A stretch of 64,000 nt of DNA, from positions 124,001 through 188,000 of the forward strand of contig CALLKK010000011.1 of assembly GCA_938008435.1 (NCBI GenBank), read 5' to 3'. Below are positions 9,747 through 18,700 of this stretch, one piece after another. Numbering within the stretch: position 1 is the first letter of the stretch; every line of letters begins with the position of its first letter. The notes under the pieces were generated by a model. That model saw nothing but the letters and a program-made list of their open reading frames with translations. It did not search any database and was not told the DNA's origin. Origin of the DNA: an uncultured Steroidobacter sp. GTDB lineage: Bacteria; Pseudomonadota; Gammaproteobacteria; Steroidobacterales; Steroidobacteraceae. The position numbers and the translations under genes were made by a program.

Positions 9747-10136
9747 TTGTCGACAACGCCTTCATCGGATTCGATTCGCATCGACAAATGGCTGTGGTGC
9801 GCCCGGTTCTTCAAGAGCCGCGCTCTGGCGACGGAGGCGGTGACCGGCGGACACGTCCATGTCAACGACGAACACGTCAAGCCCTCGCGTTTGGTGCGCA
9901 TCGACGATCGCATTCGCATCACGCGCGAGGACTTCCGGATCGAGGTGATCGTACGAGGTATACCCGTGCGCCGCGGTCCCGCGCCGGAGGCGCGCACGCA
10001 TTACGTCGAGACGGAAGAGAGCATTGCAGCGCGCGAGCGGCGGCGGGAGCTGGCGCAGCTCATGGGGCCTGCGCCGACGCGCCGACCGGACAAGCACGAG
10101 CGGCGCGCATTGCGCCAGATGAAGACAGGGAAGTAG
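9747..10136 (+). CDS. hslR: Heat shock protein 15, S4-domain RNA-binding protein
   Basis: Hsp15 binds free 50S subunits carrying a stalled nascent chain and helps recycle them. The S4 fold is clear near the N terminus: SIRIDKWLWCARFFKSRALATEAVTGGHV, then a strand-rich VNDEHVKPSRLVRIDDRI segment. A basic C-terminal tail (RRELAQLMGPAPTRRPDKHERRAL) contacts RNA. The TTG at 9747 is used because GGAGG sits five bases upstream, giving 129 residues; a GTG at 9729 has no such site. The gene diverges from glpD across the 28-bp palindrome. Confidence 0.9.
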   Translation: MSTTPSSDSIRIDKWLWCARFFKSRALATEAVTGGHVHVNDEHVKPSRLVRIDDRIRITREDFRIEVIVRGIPVRRGPAPEARTHYVETEESIAARERRRELAQLMGPAPTRRPDKHERRALRQMKTGK

Positions 10137-10149
10137 GGCGCCTCGCGCG

Positions 10150-11259
10150 CTAGCTGGCCGTCTTGCGCTCTTGCGCCAGCGCAGGCGTCGCGGCGTGCGC
10201 CGAGAAGGATCCGCCGGAACGGCCCGCGCGCACGGCTTGGATCTCGGCGACGATGGACAGGGCAATCGCTTCAGGCGTCGTGGCGCCGATATCGAGTCCG
10301 ACCGGACCATAGAGCCGACCGTCGAGCGCCGCAGCCGCGCGCGGGCCGATGTCGTGCAGCAGGCGTGCGCGGCGTGCCGCAGGTCCCAGCAAACCGACAT
10401 ACGGGATCGTGCTGTCGGCAAGCGCGCGCAAGTACTGTTCGTCGGACGGCAAGTGATGGCTCATCACCACGGCCGCATCGTAGCGCGACTCGGCGAGCTC
10501 CTGAGCGAGCTCCGCCGCGGGACGCAAGCCGACCTTCTGGGCGCGCGGAAACCGGTTCGCAATCGCGTAAGCAGGCCGATGGTCGAGCACCGTCACGTGC
10601 CAATCGAGCAGCCCCGCGATTTCGACGAGCGGCAACACGTCGGGTCCCGCGCCGAGCACGAGCAGGCGTGTCGGGCGAGGTACCGACATGACGAGAAACG
10701 AGGCTTCGGGTGTCGTGACGGTCTCTGTGTTGCTCTTCGGTTGCGGGGCGGCCGCAGCCAGGCGCGCAAGAGGGTCGCGCAGCGCAGCGGGCACGGCTTG
10801 CTCTTCGCTGCGATAGGTAAGCCCGAGCGGCATGCCGTCGCTGCGCGACTCGACGACGAACGCGATGGCGCCGCCGCGATCGTCGCGACGCGAGCGCACC
10901 GCAAACGCGTAAGGTTCGTACCCGTTCCCGGAATCGAGCCGTGTGAGCAGGATGCGCATGGCCCCTTCGCAACCCAGACCGATGCCCCAGAGGACGTCAT
11001 CGGGACCCCGCGAGTCGTACTCGACGACCAATGCTTGCCCGGTCTCGAGCACGCTACGCGCGCGTTCGAACAGATCGCTTTCGAGACAGCCGCCGCTCAA
11101 GAGCCCCGCGCTGCGCCCGTCGGCCGCGATCAGCATCTGGGCGCCGGGTTTGCGATAGGTCGAGCCGATCGTGCTCACCACCGTGGCCAATACGAGCGGG
11201 GTGTGCTGCCGAACGGCATCGAGGAAGAACTCATCGAGCGATTGACTGCGATAGCTCAT
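10150..11259 (-). CDS. XdhC/CoxI family protein
   Basis: The 369-residue protein has both parts of the XdhC family. The N-terminal XdhC/CoxI domain carries LATVVSTIGSTYRKPGAQMLI and GLLSGGCLESDLFERA. The C-terminal Rossmann-like domain has LLVLGAGPDVLPLVEIAGLLDWHVTVLDHR and a later VVMSHHLPSDEQYLRAL. Such proteins help insert or sulfurate the molybdenum cofactor of xanthine dehydrogenase or CO dehydrogenase-type enzymes. No molybdoenzyme subunit lies nearby, so the partner is unknown. A MOSC protein, also a molybdenum-cofactor-related family, is encoded 1 kb away, but the two are not in one operon. It converges with hslR, 13 bases apart. Confidence 0.85.
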   Translation of the reverse strand: MSYRSQSLDEFFLDAVRQHTPLVLATVVSTIGSTYRKPGAQMLIAADGRSAGLLSGGCLESDLFERARSVLETGQALVVEYDSRGPDDVLWGIGLGCEGAMRILLTRLDSGNGYEPYAFAVRSRRDDRGGAIAFVVESRSDGMPLGLTYRSEEQAVPAALRDPLARLAAAAPQPKSNTETVTTPEASFLVMSVPRPTRLLVLGAGPDVLPLVEIAGLLDWHVTVLDHRPAYAIANRFPRAQKVGLRPAAELAQELAESRYDAAVVMSHHLPSDEQYLRALADSTIPYVGLLGPAARRARLLHDIGPRAAAALDGRLYGPVGLDIGATTPEAIALSIVAEIQAVRAGRSGGSFSAHAATPALAQERKTAS

Positions 11260-11360
11260 GCTGGACTCATGCTTGAATCTGCAAACGCTGTGGGAGAGTT
11301 CGTCTCACTCTAGCTTGCGCGCATCGTAGCGCACGCTGCTCGCTGCACGGTTCGTCTTGC

Positions 11361-11366
11361 TACACT
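11361..11366 (+). promoter_or_regulatory. Candidate -10 box upstream of the 11399 gene
   Basis: TACACT, preceded by TTGC, lies 33 bases upstream of the ATG at 11399. The same TACACT-type box precedes several other genes in this window. No clear -35 is seen. Confidence 0.35.
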
Positions 11367-11398
11367 TTCAGCTCATCGAATCATACGGGGTTCGGCGC

Positions 11399-11833
11399 AT
11401 GCGCAACTCGTATCGGCTGGCGATCTTGGCGGCGGCGCTCGCCGTGGCGCCGCAAGGCTGGGCGGCAGAGGCCAACGTCAAGTGCGAAATGACCTTCTCG
11501 ATGAAGGGCTGGTCGGCGCTCTACAAGACCGCGGAAGGGACCGGCACCGTCAAGTGCAGCAACGGTCAGACGAGCACGGTCAAGCTGCGCGCGCGCGGCG
11601 GCGGGCTCACCGTCGGCAAGTCCTCGATCGAAGATGGGCACGGCGAGTTCTCCGCCGTCTACGATATCGAAGAGATCTTCGGCTCGTACGTCGCGGCCGA
11701 AGCGCATGCAGGCGCGGTCAAGTCCGCGAAGGCGCAGGTGATGACGAAAGGCGAAGTGTCCGTTGCGCTGAGCGGGACAGGGCGCGGTTGGGACCTCGGC
11801 GTCGCGTTCGGCAAGCTGACGATCTCGCGTTGA
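11399..11833 (+). CDS. Exported protein of unknown function, 144 residues
   Basis: The function is not recognised. The ATG at 11399 gives MRNSYRLAILAAALAVAPQGWAAEA, a good Sec signal peptide with an Ala-X-Ala cleavage site near residue 23. The mature part is about 120 residues, predicted strand-rich and high in Gly and Ser. It has two cysteines (VKCEMTF and VKCSNGQ) that could form one disulfide. The repeated Gly/Thr/Val pattern (GTGTVKCSNGQTSTVKLRARGG, then a late GRGWDLGVAFGKLTI) suggests a small beta-sandwich or lipid-binding fold in the periplasm. That is inference only. An upstream ATG in frame would put 14 residues before the signal peptide and is unlikely. Confidence 0.75.
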   Translation: MRNSYRLAILAAALAVAPQGWAAEANVKCEMTFSMKGWSALYKTAEGTGTVKCSNGQTSTVKLRARGGGLTVGKSSIEDGHGEFSAVYDIEEIFGSYVAAEAHAGAVKSAKAQVMTKGEVSVALSGTGRGWDLGVAFGKLTISR

Positions 11834-11991
11834 TCCTGCTGTATCGGCGCAACCTTCGCGCGCGAGTTGTGCACCATTGCTCAGCCTTCGTCGCTCGCCG
11901 CGCTCGGTGCGTCCTAGTGTGATCCGTTGCACAACCGCTTTTTGGACGGCTCGTTTACGGTAGCGCCTCGAGCTGTTTCGGAGCCGACCTT

Positions 11992-12150
11992 ATGACAACA
12001 GAGCGCGACAACGATCCGGATGCGACCGTGAGAATGCCGCTGCCGCGTTTGGATACCGACACCGAGGATTTCGATCCGGAGAAAACGATCGTGCGCGAGG
12101 AGTGGGAAGGCGTACGCAAGAAGGACCTCCGACGAGCCGACCCGCGCTGA
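11992..12150 (+). CDS. Small acidic protein with repeated DPxxT motif
   Basis: This 52-codon ORF starts at ATG with GGAG eight bases upstream. The product is strongly charged: MTTERDNDPDATVRMPLPRL, then DTDTEDFDPEKTIVREEWEG and a basic tail KKDLRRADPR. Two short copies of DP-x-x-T-[VI] appear, DPDATV and DPEKTI, both set in acidic sequence. No membrane segment or signal peptide is seen. Short Thr-containing acidic segments of this type are typical targets of Ser/Thr kinases and FHA domains, and both families are encoded elsewhere in the window; a link is speculative. It is not recognised as a known family. It ends 50 bases before the convergent MOSC gene. Confidence 0.6.
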   Translation: MTTERDNDPDATVRMPLPRLDTDTEDFDPEKTIVREEWEGVRKKDLRRADPR

Positions 12151-12189
12151 TTCGCGGCGGCGCGCGTTGCGCTTGCCGCCTCGCGCGAA
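12151..12189. terminator. Terminator-like hairpin between convergent genes
   Basis: TTCGC and GGCGGC (12151-12161) pair with GCCGCC (12175-12180) and GCGAA (12185-12189), with a four-base bulge. It lies between the stops of the 52-codon ORF and the MOSC gene. There is no U tract, so termination strength is uncertain. Confidence 0.4.
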
Positions 12190-12199
12190 GCCGCGCCGC

Positions 12200-13015
12200 T
12201 CAATTCTTCCAGACGATCTCGATTTCCTGTCCCACCCGAAAGTGCTCGCCTTCGCCCGCGACCAGAATCGCATTCTGCGCAAATAGCACGCCGCGCAATT
12301 GCCGATCGAAACGATACTCGCGCAGCGTTCTGAGCGGCTGATCGCCGGTGCGACGCCCCGTATCCTGGTCCGTCGTCGTGATGACGCAGCGCGTGCATGG
12401 CTTGACCAGCTTGAGCCGCGCCGCACCGATACCGATCTCGTCGATCCGATCTTCATCGTAGGCCGCCAAACCCGCCAGCACGATATTGGGCCGAAAGCGG
12501 TTCATCGGCAGCGGCTCGGGCAGGCGCGCGTTGAGGTCGTCCAGCGAGGCCTGCGACACGACCAGCCAGGGAAAGCCGTCTGAGAACCGATTAGGAGCTT
12601 CTTGTTCTTTGGTCCACTCGCGTGCGCTGAGTCGCTTGTTTCGAGCATCGAAGCGCACGAGCCGCGCGGTCCTGCCGAGAAAATCGCTCACCCATTCGGC
12701 CGCGCGCTCGCCGAGATCGAAGGCAGCGCAGCGGTCACGCCAGATCGTGACCTCCAGCGACGGACCGCTTTGTTCGATCGGGACATGAAGCGGCTCGCGA
12801 TCCGGGGCGGCGAGGACGAGCGTCGCGTCGTCGAACGAGGGGACGATGAGCGCCATACGCGGCTCATCACGCTGGGTGAGAAAGCGTCCCGCTGCGTCCA
12901 CGATCATCCATTCGCGATCATGGGCAAACCCGGCGGCGGTCGCGAGCGCCGTGTCGAGCGCAATCCCGCGACAGGACTTGACCGGGTAGATATGGAGCGA
13001 CTGGATCCTGGGCAT
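12200..13015 (-). CDS. MOSC domain protein, YcbX-like
   Basis: The 271-residue product begins MPRIQSLHIYPVKSCRGIAL, the MOSC N-terminal beta-barrel motif. It contains HDREWMIVDAAGRFLTQRDEPRM, and the C-terminal MOSC core NRFRPNIVL with the conserved cysteine motif KPCTRCVITTTDQDTG. Proteins of this type carry a sulfurated molybdenum cofactor and reduce N-hydroxylated compounds, working with an electron donor. No YiiM or ferredoxin domain is fused here; E. coli YcbX has an extra C-terminal ferredoxin. The ATG at 13015 has GAGGAG six bases upstream, so longer in-frame starts upstream are rejected. It diverges from a YhhQ-type transporter. Confidence 0.88.
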   Translation of the reverse strand: MPRIQSLHIYPVKSCRGIALDTALATAAGFAHDREWMIVDAAGRFLTQRDEPRMALIVPSFDDATLVLAAPDREPLHVPIEQSGPSLEVTIWRDRCAAFDLGERAAEWVSDFLGRTARLVRFDARNKRLSAREWTKEQEAPNRFSDGFPWLVVSQASLDDLNARLPEPLPMNRFRPNIVLAGLAAYDEDRIDEIGIGAARLKLVKPCTRCVITTTDQDTGRRTGDQPLRTLREYRFDRQLRGVLFAQNAILVAGEGEHFRVGQEIEIVWKN

Positions 13016-13097
13016 TGAAAGCTCCTCGGGCGCTGGCCTCGAAGTGTAACGCCGGGCGCGGCGCTCGCCGCAGTACCTTGGGCTTACCTCAGCGCTC

Positions 13098-13940
13098 ATG
13101 CATACTCGCGCAGGGTGCCGCACGCGCCGGCGACGTGCTCTAGAACCAGTGCAACCTACGATCGGCTCCTCGCACTTCGTGCTCGATTCGCGCGCGACGC
13201 GGTTGTTCGTCGTGCTGTCCGCCTTGCTCGCCGGCAACGCGCTCATCGCGGAGTTCATCGGCGTGAAGATCTTCGCGCTCGAGCCGACGCTCGGGCTCGC
13301 GCCGTTCGAATGGCGCTTGTTCGGTCAGAGCGGCTCGCTGTCGTTCACGAGCGGCGTGCTGTTTTGGCCGTTCGTCTTCCTGATGACGGACATCATCAAC
13401 GAGTACTTCGGTACGCGCGGCGTGCGCTTCGTCTCGTGGCTCACGGTCGGGTTGATCGCCTATGCCTTCCTCGCGGCCTATTTCGCCATCGTGCTCGTGC
13501 CGGCCGAGTTCTGGGTCACCGTCAACACGGCGGCCGGCGTGCCCGACATGCAGGCGGCGTTCGCGAACGTCTTCGGCCAAGGGCTGTGGACGATCGCGGG
13601 CTCGCTCACCGCGTTTTTGATCGGTCAGCTGATCGATGTCGCGGTGTTTCAGCGCATTCGCCGCGCGACCGGCGAGCGCTGGATCTGGCTGCGTGCGACC
13701 GGCTCGACCGCCATCTCCCAGCTCATCGACAGCTTCGTGGTCTTGTACATCGCGTTCGTGCTCGGACCGCAGAAGTGGCCGGTATCGCTCTTTCTCGCGG
13801 TCGGCACGGTGAACTACGCATACAAAGTGCTGATGGCGCTGCTCCTGATTCCGCTCATCTATCTCACGCGGCGTGCCATCGTGGCGTATCTCGGTCGCGA
13901 GCAGTCGGAGGCGCTCAAGCTCGCGGCAAGCGCGTCCTGA
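13098..13940 (+). CDS. Queuosine precursor transporter, YhhQ family
   Basis: The protein has about six membrane helices, including LFVVLSALLAGNALIAEFIGVKIF, SGVLFWPFVFLMTDIINEYFG, FVSWLTVGLIAYAFLAAYFAI and a final VLMALLLIPLIYLTRRA. The motifs FLMTDIINEYFG and QLIDVAVFQRIRR, and later SQLIDSFVVLYIAF, are characteristic of the YhhQ / VUT family. Members import queuosine precursors such as preQ0 for tRNA modification. The start is uncertain. The ATG at 13098 adds an arginine-rich leader; the GTG at 13149 begins closer to the conserved part. Neither has a strong ribosome site. It ends just before a long hairpin shared with the convergent thioredoxin gene. Confidence 0.88.
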   Translation: MHTRAGCRTRRRRALEPVQPTIGSSHFVLDSRATRLFVVLSALLAGNALIAEFIGVKIFALEPTLGLAPFEWRLFGQSGSLSFTSGVLFWPFVFLMTDIINEYFGTRGVRFVSWLTVGLIAYAFLAAYFAIVLVPAEFWVTVNTAAGVPDMQAAFANVFGQGLWTIAGSLTAFLIGQLIDVAVFQRIRRATGERWIWLRATGSTAISQLIDSFVVLYIAFVLGPQKWPVSLFLAVGTVNYAYKVLMALLLIPLIYLTRRAIVAYLGREQSEALKLAASAS

Positions 13941-13949
13941 AGGGAGGGA

Positions 13950-13982
13950 GCCCGCGCGAGCGTCGTGGGACGCTCGGCGGGC
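13950..13982. terminator. Bidirectional terminator-like hairpin
   Basis: GCCCGC and CGAGCGTC (13950-13964, with one bulged G) pair with GACGCTCG and GCGGGC (13969-13982) around a GTGG loop, for 14 base pairs. It sits between the convergent stops at 13940 and 13989. No U tract follows on either side. Confidence 0.6.
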
Positions 13983-13988
13983 CCGTTG

Positions 13989-14855
13989 CTAGGCGAACAA
14001 TGCCTTGGCCATTTCGCGGCGAGTGGCGGCGACGAGCGGATCGCCGTCCCCGATGAGCTCGAAAGCCCGTATCAGGCTGCGGCGGGCGAGGTCGTCCTTG
14101 AAGGACCGATGCTTGCGCAGCATCTCGAGCCAGATGCCAAGCGCTTGCTCGTGCTGACCGGCGAGCAAGTAGTGCACGGCCAAGGCGTGCTGCGCATCGA
14201 GATCCTCGGGATTGCTCTCGACGCGGGACTTGAGCGCCCGCACGTCCGGCGCGGCGGCAAGCACTCCGCTGAACTCGAGCAAGGCGGCCAGTCGACGGGT
14301 CCCGGCATGGTTCGGATCGGAACCTTGCAAGCGTTCGAGGTCAGCCCGAGCGCCTTCGGCATCGCCTTCGAGCAGACGGATCTCGGCGAGCTCGGCTTGC
14401 AGATCGATGTTGTCGGCCTCGCGTGCGAGCCCTTCCTCGAGGACGCGACGTGCGCCCGCATAGTCGCCGTTGGCCTTGAGAGCCCGCGCAAGATCGAGAG
14501 CGCTTGCTTCGGCTGAGCCCACATGTCGGTTGAGAAGCTCGCGGATCTGCGACTCGGGGACGAGCCCGACGAAATGCTCGACGACGGCGCGGTCCTTGAA
14601 CAGGACGACCGTGGGAAGGCTGCGTACGCCGATCTGCTGCGCCAGCATCGGCTCTTCGTCAGTGTTGACCTTGGCCAGCTTGAAGCGGCCCGCGTACTCG
14701 GCGGCGAGCCGGTCGAGAATCGGCATGAGCTGTCGGCAGGGCGCACACCAGGGCGCCCAGAAGTCGACGAGCACCGGTATCTGTGCGGACGCCTCGACGA
14801 CGTCGCTCATGAAATTTCCGGCGGTGACGGTGACGGCGGTAGCGTTCGTTGCCAT
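13989..14855 (-). CDS. cnoX: Thioredoxin-TPR chaperone, CnoX/YbbN family
   Basis: The 288-residue product joins an N-terminal thioredoxin domain (residues about 5-110) to a TPR-like C-terminal half. The thioredoxin site reads FWAPWCAPCRQLMPIL, a full C-x-x-C. It is followed by KVNTDEEPMLAQQIGVRSLPTVVLFKD. The C-terminal part has repeated NGDYAGARRVLEEGLA and LLEGDAEGARADLERL units. E. coli CnoX lacks the first active-site cysteine and acts only as a holdase; this protein keeps both, so it may also reduce client disulfides, as reported for some alpha-proteobacterial relatives. The ATG at 14855 follows ACGAGGGC. It is transcribed divergently from the DUF481 gene. Confidence 0.9.
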   Translation of the reverse strand: MATNATAVTVTAGNFMSDVVEASAQIPVLVDFWAPWCAPCRQLMPILDRLAAEYAGRFKLAKVNTDEEPMLAQQIGVRSLPTVVLFKDRAVVEHFVGLVPESQIRELLNRHVGSAEASALDLARALKANGDYAGARRVLEEGLAREADNIDLQAELAEIRLLEGDAEGARADLERLQGSDPNHAGTRRLAALLEFSGVLAAAPDVRALKSRVESNPEDLDAQHALAVHYLLAGQHEQALGIWLEMLRKHRSFKDDLARRSLIRAFELIGDGDPLVAATRREMAKALFA

Positions 14856-15013
14856 GAATGCCCTCGTATGACTTACCCGCGAAAGCTTATACGGGGAAGC
14901 GTTGAGCGCACAGTCATGCTTTCCCTGAGGCGCAAGGAGGCGGCTCGCCAAGCTGCGGCACGGCGCCGGCTCTGCCATGATCGCGCCTTTCAATCGCCAA
15001 TAAGGAGCAAAAG

Positions 15014-15760
15014 ATGCCGCGTTCGTCGCGTTTCCCCGCCACTCTGTTCGGGCTTGTCGTCTGCATGAGCCCGCTGTTCGCCCATGCGCAATGGGCCATC
15101 AAAGCCGAAGCTGGGCTCGTCGCGGCGCGCGGCAATTCCCACACCGATACCGCAAACGCGAAGCTCGAGATCGAGCGGCGTTTCGAGAAGTGGAAGCACA
15201 AGCTCGATCTGGCGGGCGTCTATGCCTCGGACGAAACCGGCACGATCGGCCAGCGCTGGAACGTACGCGAGCAGACCGATTTCAACTTCCACGAGAAAGG
15301 ATTCTGGTTCGCCTCCGGCCGTTATGAAGAAGACCGGTTCAGCGGTTTCGAATACCAAGCCACCTACGGCACTGGTCTGGGTTGGCGCTTCTTCGACGAT
15401 GAGATCACCAAGCTTTCGGTGCAGGCGGGTGCCGGTTACAAGCTGCTGCGCCGTCGCGACTCCCTCGATGAAGACGGCGTGACCGTGATTCCGGGCTCGC
15501 GCGAACGGGATCTCATCGCGCAAGGTATGGTCGATTTCGAACGCAGGCTCACCGAGACGACCAAGGTGCTGAACAAGCTCCTGGTGGAAGCGGGCCCCGA
15601 CAATACGTTCGGGCAGAACGAGCTCAGCCTCCAGGTGAAGATCCTCGGTTCGCTTGCTCTGGCGGTCGGCTACGCGGTGCGGTACAACACGCATCCGCCG
15701 GCCGACTTCAGGAAGGCCGACACGCTCACGACCGTGAATCTCGTATACGAGATCGGCTGA
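15014..15760 (+). CDS. DUF481 family outer-membrane protein
   Basis: The 248-residue product starts with a signal peptide (MPRSSRFPATLFGLVVCMSP, cleavage near FAHAQ). It then shows the alternating pattern of a beta-barrel, with NSHTDTANAKLEIERRFEKWKHKLD, FASGRYEEDRFSGFEYQATYG and GLGWRFFDDEITKLSVQAG, ending in the aromatic/aliphatic strand LTTVNLVYEIG. This matches the DUF481 / YdiY salt-induced outer-membrane family. AAGGAGC precedes the ATG by eight bases. putA starts 13 bases downstream with its own GGAGG, so the two are likely co-transcribed. The role of the barrel in proline use is unknown. Confidence 0.88.
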   Translation: MPRSSRFPATLFGLVVCMSPLFAHAQWAIKAEAGLVAARGNSHTDTANAKLEIERRFEKWKHKLDLAGVYASDETGTIGQRWNVREQTDFNFHEKGFWFASGRYEEDRFSGFEYQATYGTGLGWRFFDDEITKLSVQAGAGYKLLRRRDSLDEDGVTVIPGSRERDLIAQGMVDFERRLTETTKVLNKLLVEAGPDNTFGQNELSLQVKILGSLALAVGYAVRYNTHPPADFRKADTLTTVNLVYEIG

Positions 15761-15773
15761 CACACGGAGGGTT

Positions 15774-18700
15774 ATGCCCATCGGGCAGGTCGCCGCAGCG
15801 ATCAATCGCAACTACCTGGCGAACGAAGATGACATCGTTCGTTCGCTGGCGGACATTGCGCGCTTTACGGCGGCCGAAAGTGAGGCCATCGCGGCGCGCG
15901 CCCGAGCGTTGGTCGGGCGCGTGCGCGAGCAGCGCACGAAGCGCCACGGCCTCGACGCCTTCCTCAGACAGTACGATCTGTCTTCGCAGGAAGGCGTCAT
16001 TCTCATGTGCCTCGCCGAGGCGCTGCTACGCATTCCCGACGAAGCCACTGCGGACAAGCTGATCGCCGAGAAGATCGCGGCCGGGGATTGGGCTGCGCAT
16101 CTCGGCGCTGACGAATCGCTCTTCGTCAACGCATCCACCTGGGGTCTCATGCTCACCGGGCGCATCGTGCGTCCGGCCGAATCCGATATGCGCGATCCGC
16201 CCGGACTTATCACGCGCATTGCGGCACGTATCGGCGAGCCGGTCTTGCGGGCGGCGTTGCGGCAGGCGATGCGCATCATGGGGCGGCAGTTCGTGATGGG
16301 ACGCACCATCGAGGAAGCGCTCGAGCGTGCGCGCGAACCGGAACAGCGCCGCTACCGTCATTCGTTCGACATGCTCGGCGAAGCTGCGTTGACCCGTCGC
16401 GATGCCGAGCGGTATTTCGAGGCCTATCGCTCGGCCATCGAGGCGATATCGAACGCTGCGCGCGAGCGTTCGCCGCAGGATGCGCCCAGTATTTCCGTCA
16501 AGCTCTCGGCCTTGTTTCCGCGCTACGAATACGCCCAACGCGAACGCGTGCTTGCCGAGCTCGGTCCGCGTCTACTAATGCTCGCGGCGTTCGCACGCGA
16601 ACACGGCGTGCCGCTCACCGTGGATGCCGAGGAAGCCGATCGGCTCGAGCTGTCGCTCGAGCTCATCGCGCAGGTCGTCCGTTCGCCTGCTGTTGCAGGA
16701 TGGGACGGCTTCGGTCTTGCCGTGCAGGCTTATCAAAAGCGCGCGCTCGACGTCGTGCGCTGGCTGCGCAACCTGGCGCACGAGAGCGGCTGTCGGCTCA
16801 ACGTGCGGCTCGTCAAGGGAGCGTACTGGGACACTGAGGTCAAGCGCGCGCAGGAACGCGGTCTTGCGGGGTATCCGGTCTTCACGCGCAAAGCGGCCAC
16901 CGACGTGTCTTATCTTGCGTGCGTGCGCGAGCTGCTGGCGGCAGGCGATCTCGTCTATCCGCAATTCGCGACTCACAATGCGCACACCGTGGCGGCCGTG
17001 CTCGAGCTCGCGCGCGGGCGTGCGTTCGAGTTTCAGCGGCTGCACGGGATGGGCGAAGAGCTTTACGAGCAGATCGTCGGCCCCGAGGCGCTCGATGTCC
17101 CATGCCGCGTCTACGCGCCGGTCGGATCGCACGAGGATCTCCTGCCGTATTTGGTGCGCAGGCTTCTCGAGAACGGCGCCAACACTTCGTTCGTCAATCG
17201 CATCGTCGATGAGGACACGCCGATCGATGAGATCGTGCGCGATCCTGTGGCCGAGATCGACGCGCTCGAGCGCAAGGCGCATCCGCGCATCCCGCTGCCG
17301 CGCGCGCTCTACGGCGCCGAGCGCGTCAATTCGCGCGGCGTGAATCTCGCCGATCCGCTCGAGTGGGTGCCGCTCGAGCAAGCGATGACGCAGCACTTCA
17401 AACGCTACTGGCAGGCGGCATCGCTGGTCGGCGGCAGGCCGTGCGGTACGAGCGCGAGCCTCGTGCGCAATCCCGCCAATCGCAGCGAGACGATCGGCGA
17501 AGCGCAGGAAGCTGCAGCGGCGGATGTCGCGCGCGCATTCGATATCGCTGCAGAAGCGCAACCGGATTGGGATGCGACGACGGCGAGCGAGCGGGCGCGC
17601 ATCCTCGAGCGCGCCGCCGATCTCTACGAGGCGCACATGCCGGAGCTGCTTGCGTACTGCGTGCGCGAGGCAGGACGCACCGTCGTGGACAGTCTCTCGG
17701 AAGTCCGCGAAGCCATCGATTTCTTGCGCTACTACGCAAGTCGAGCGCGTGCGGAATTCGAACGCGCCATGGCGCTACCTGGGCCAACAGGCGAAAGCAA
17801 CGAGCTGCGCTTGCGTGGCCGCGGCGTATTTGTCTGCATCAGTCCATGGAACTTCCCGCTCGCCATCTTCACTGGCCAGATTGCAGCGGCTTTGGCCGCG
17901 GGAAACAGCGTCATCGCGAAGCCGGCCGAGCAGACACCGCTCGTCGCCTTCCGCGCGGTACAGCTCCTGCACGAAGCGGGCGTGCCGCCCGAAGTGCTGC
18001 ACTTGCTGCTGGGGGAGGGCGGAGCGGTCGGTGCGCGTGCCGTTGCGGATCCGCGGGTGGCGGGCGTCGCGTTCACGGGCTCGACCGAAACTGCACGCGC
18101 CATTCATCGCGCGCTTGCGGCGAAGGACGGTCCGATCGCGGTGCTGATCGCGGAGACGGGCGGTCAGAACGCGATGATCGTCGACAGCTCGGCGCTGCCC
18201 GAGCAGGTGGTGCTGGACGTCGTGCAGTCCGGTTTCAACAGCGCCGGGCAGCGCTGCTCCGCGCTGCGCGTGCTCTTCGTGCAAGAGGAGATCGCCGACC
18301 GGATCGCCGAGCTGCTCGCAGGCTACATGGATGAGCTCAAGATCGGCGATCCGCGTTTCCTTTCGACCGACGTCGGACCTGTCATCGACGAACCGTCGCG
18401 TGCAGCGCTGCAGGCGCACGCGGAGAAGATGAAGAAGCTGGCGCGCTGGCAGCATGCGTGCCGTCTCGGCGCCGAGCACGAGGCGGGCGTGTTCTTCGCG
18501 CCGATGGTGGTCGAGATCGACACCATGTCGCATCTCACAGGCGAAGTGTTCGGTCCGATCGTGCACATGGTGCGTTACGCCGCCGATCGGCTCGATGCTG
18601 TCATCGAGGTCATCAATGCCACCGGCTATGGGCTCACGCTCGGCGTACACACGCGCATCGATACGACGGCGCGTTATATCGCCGCACGCGTGCGCGCCGG

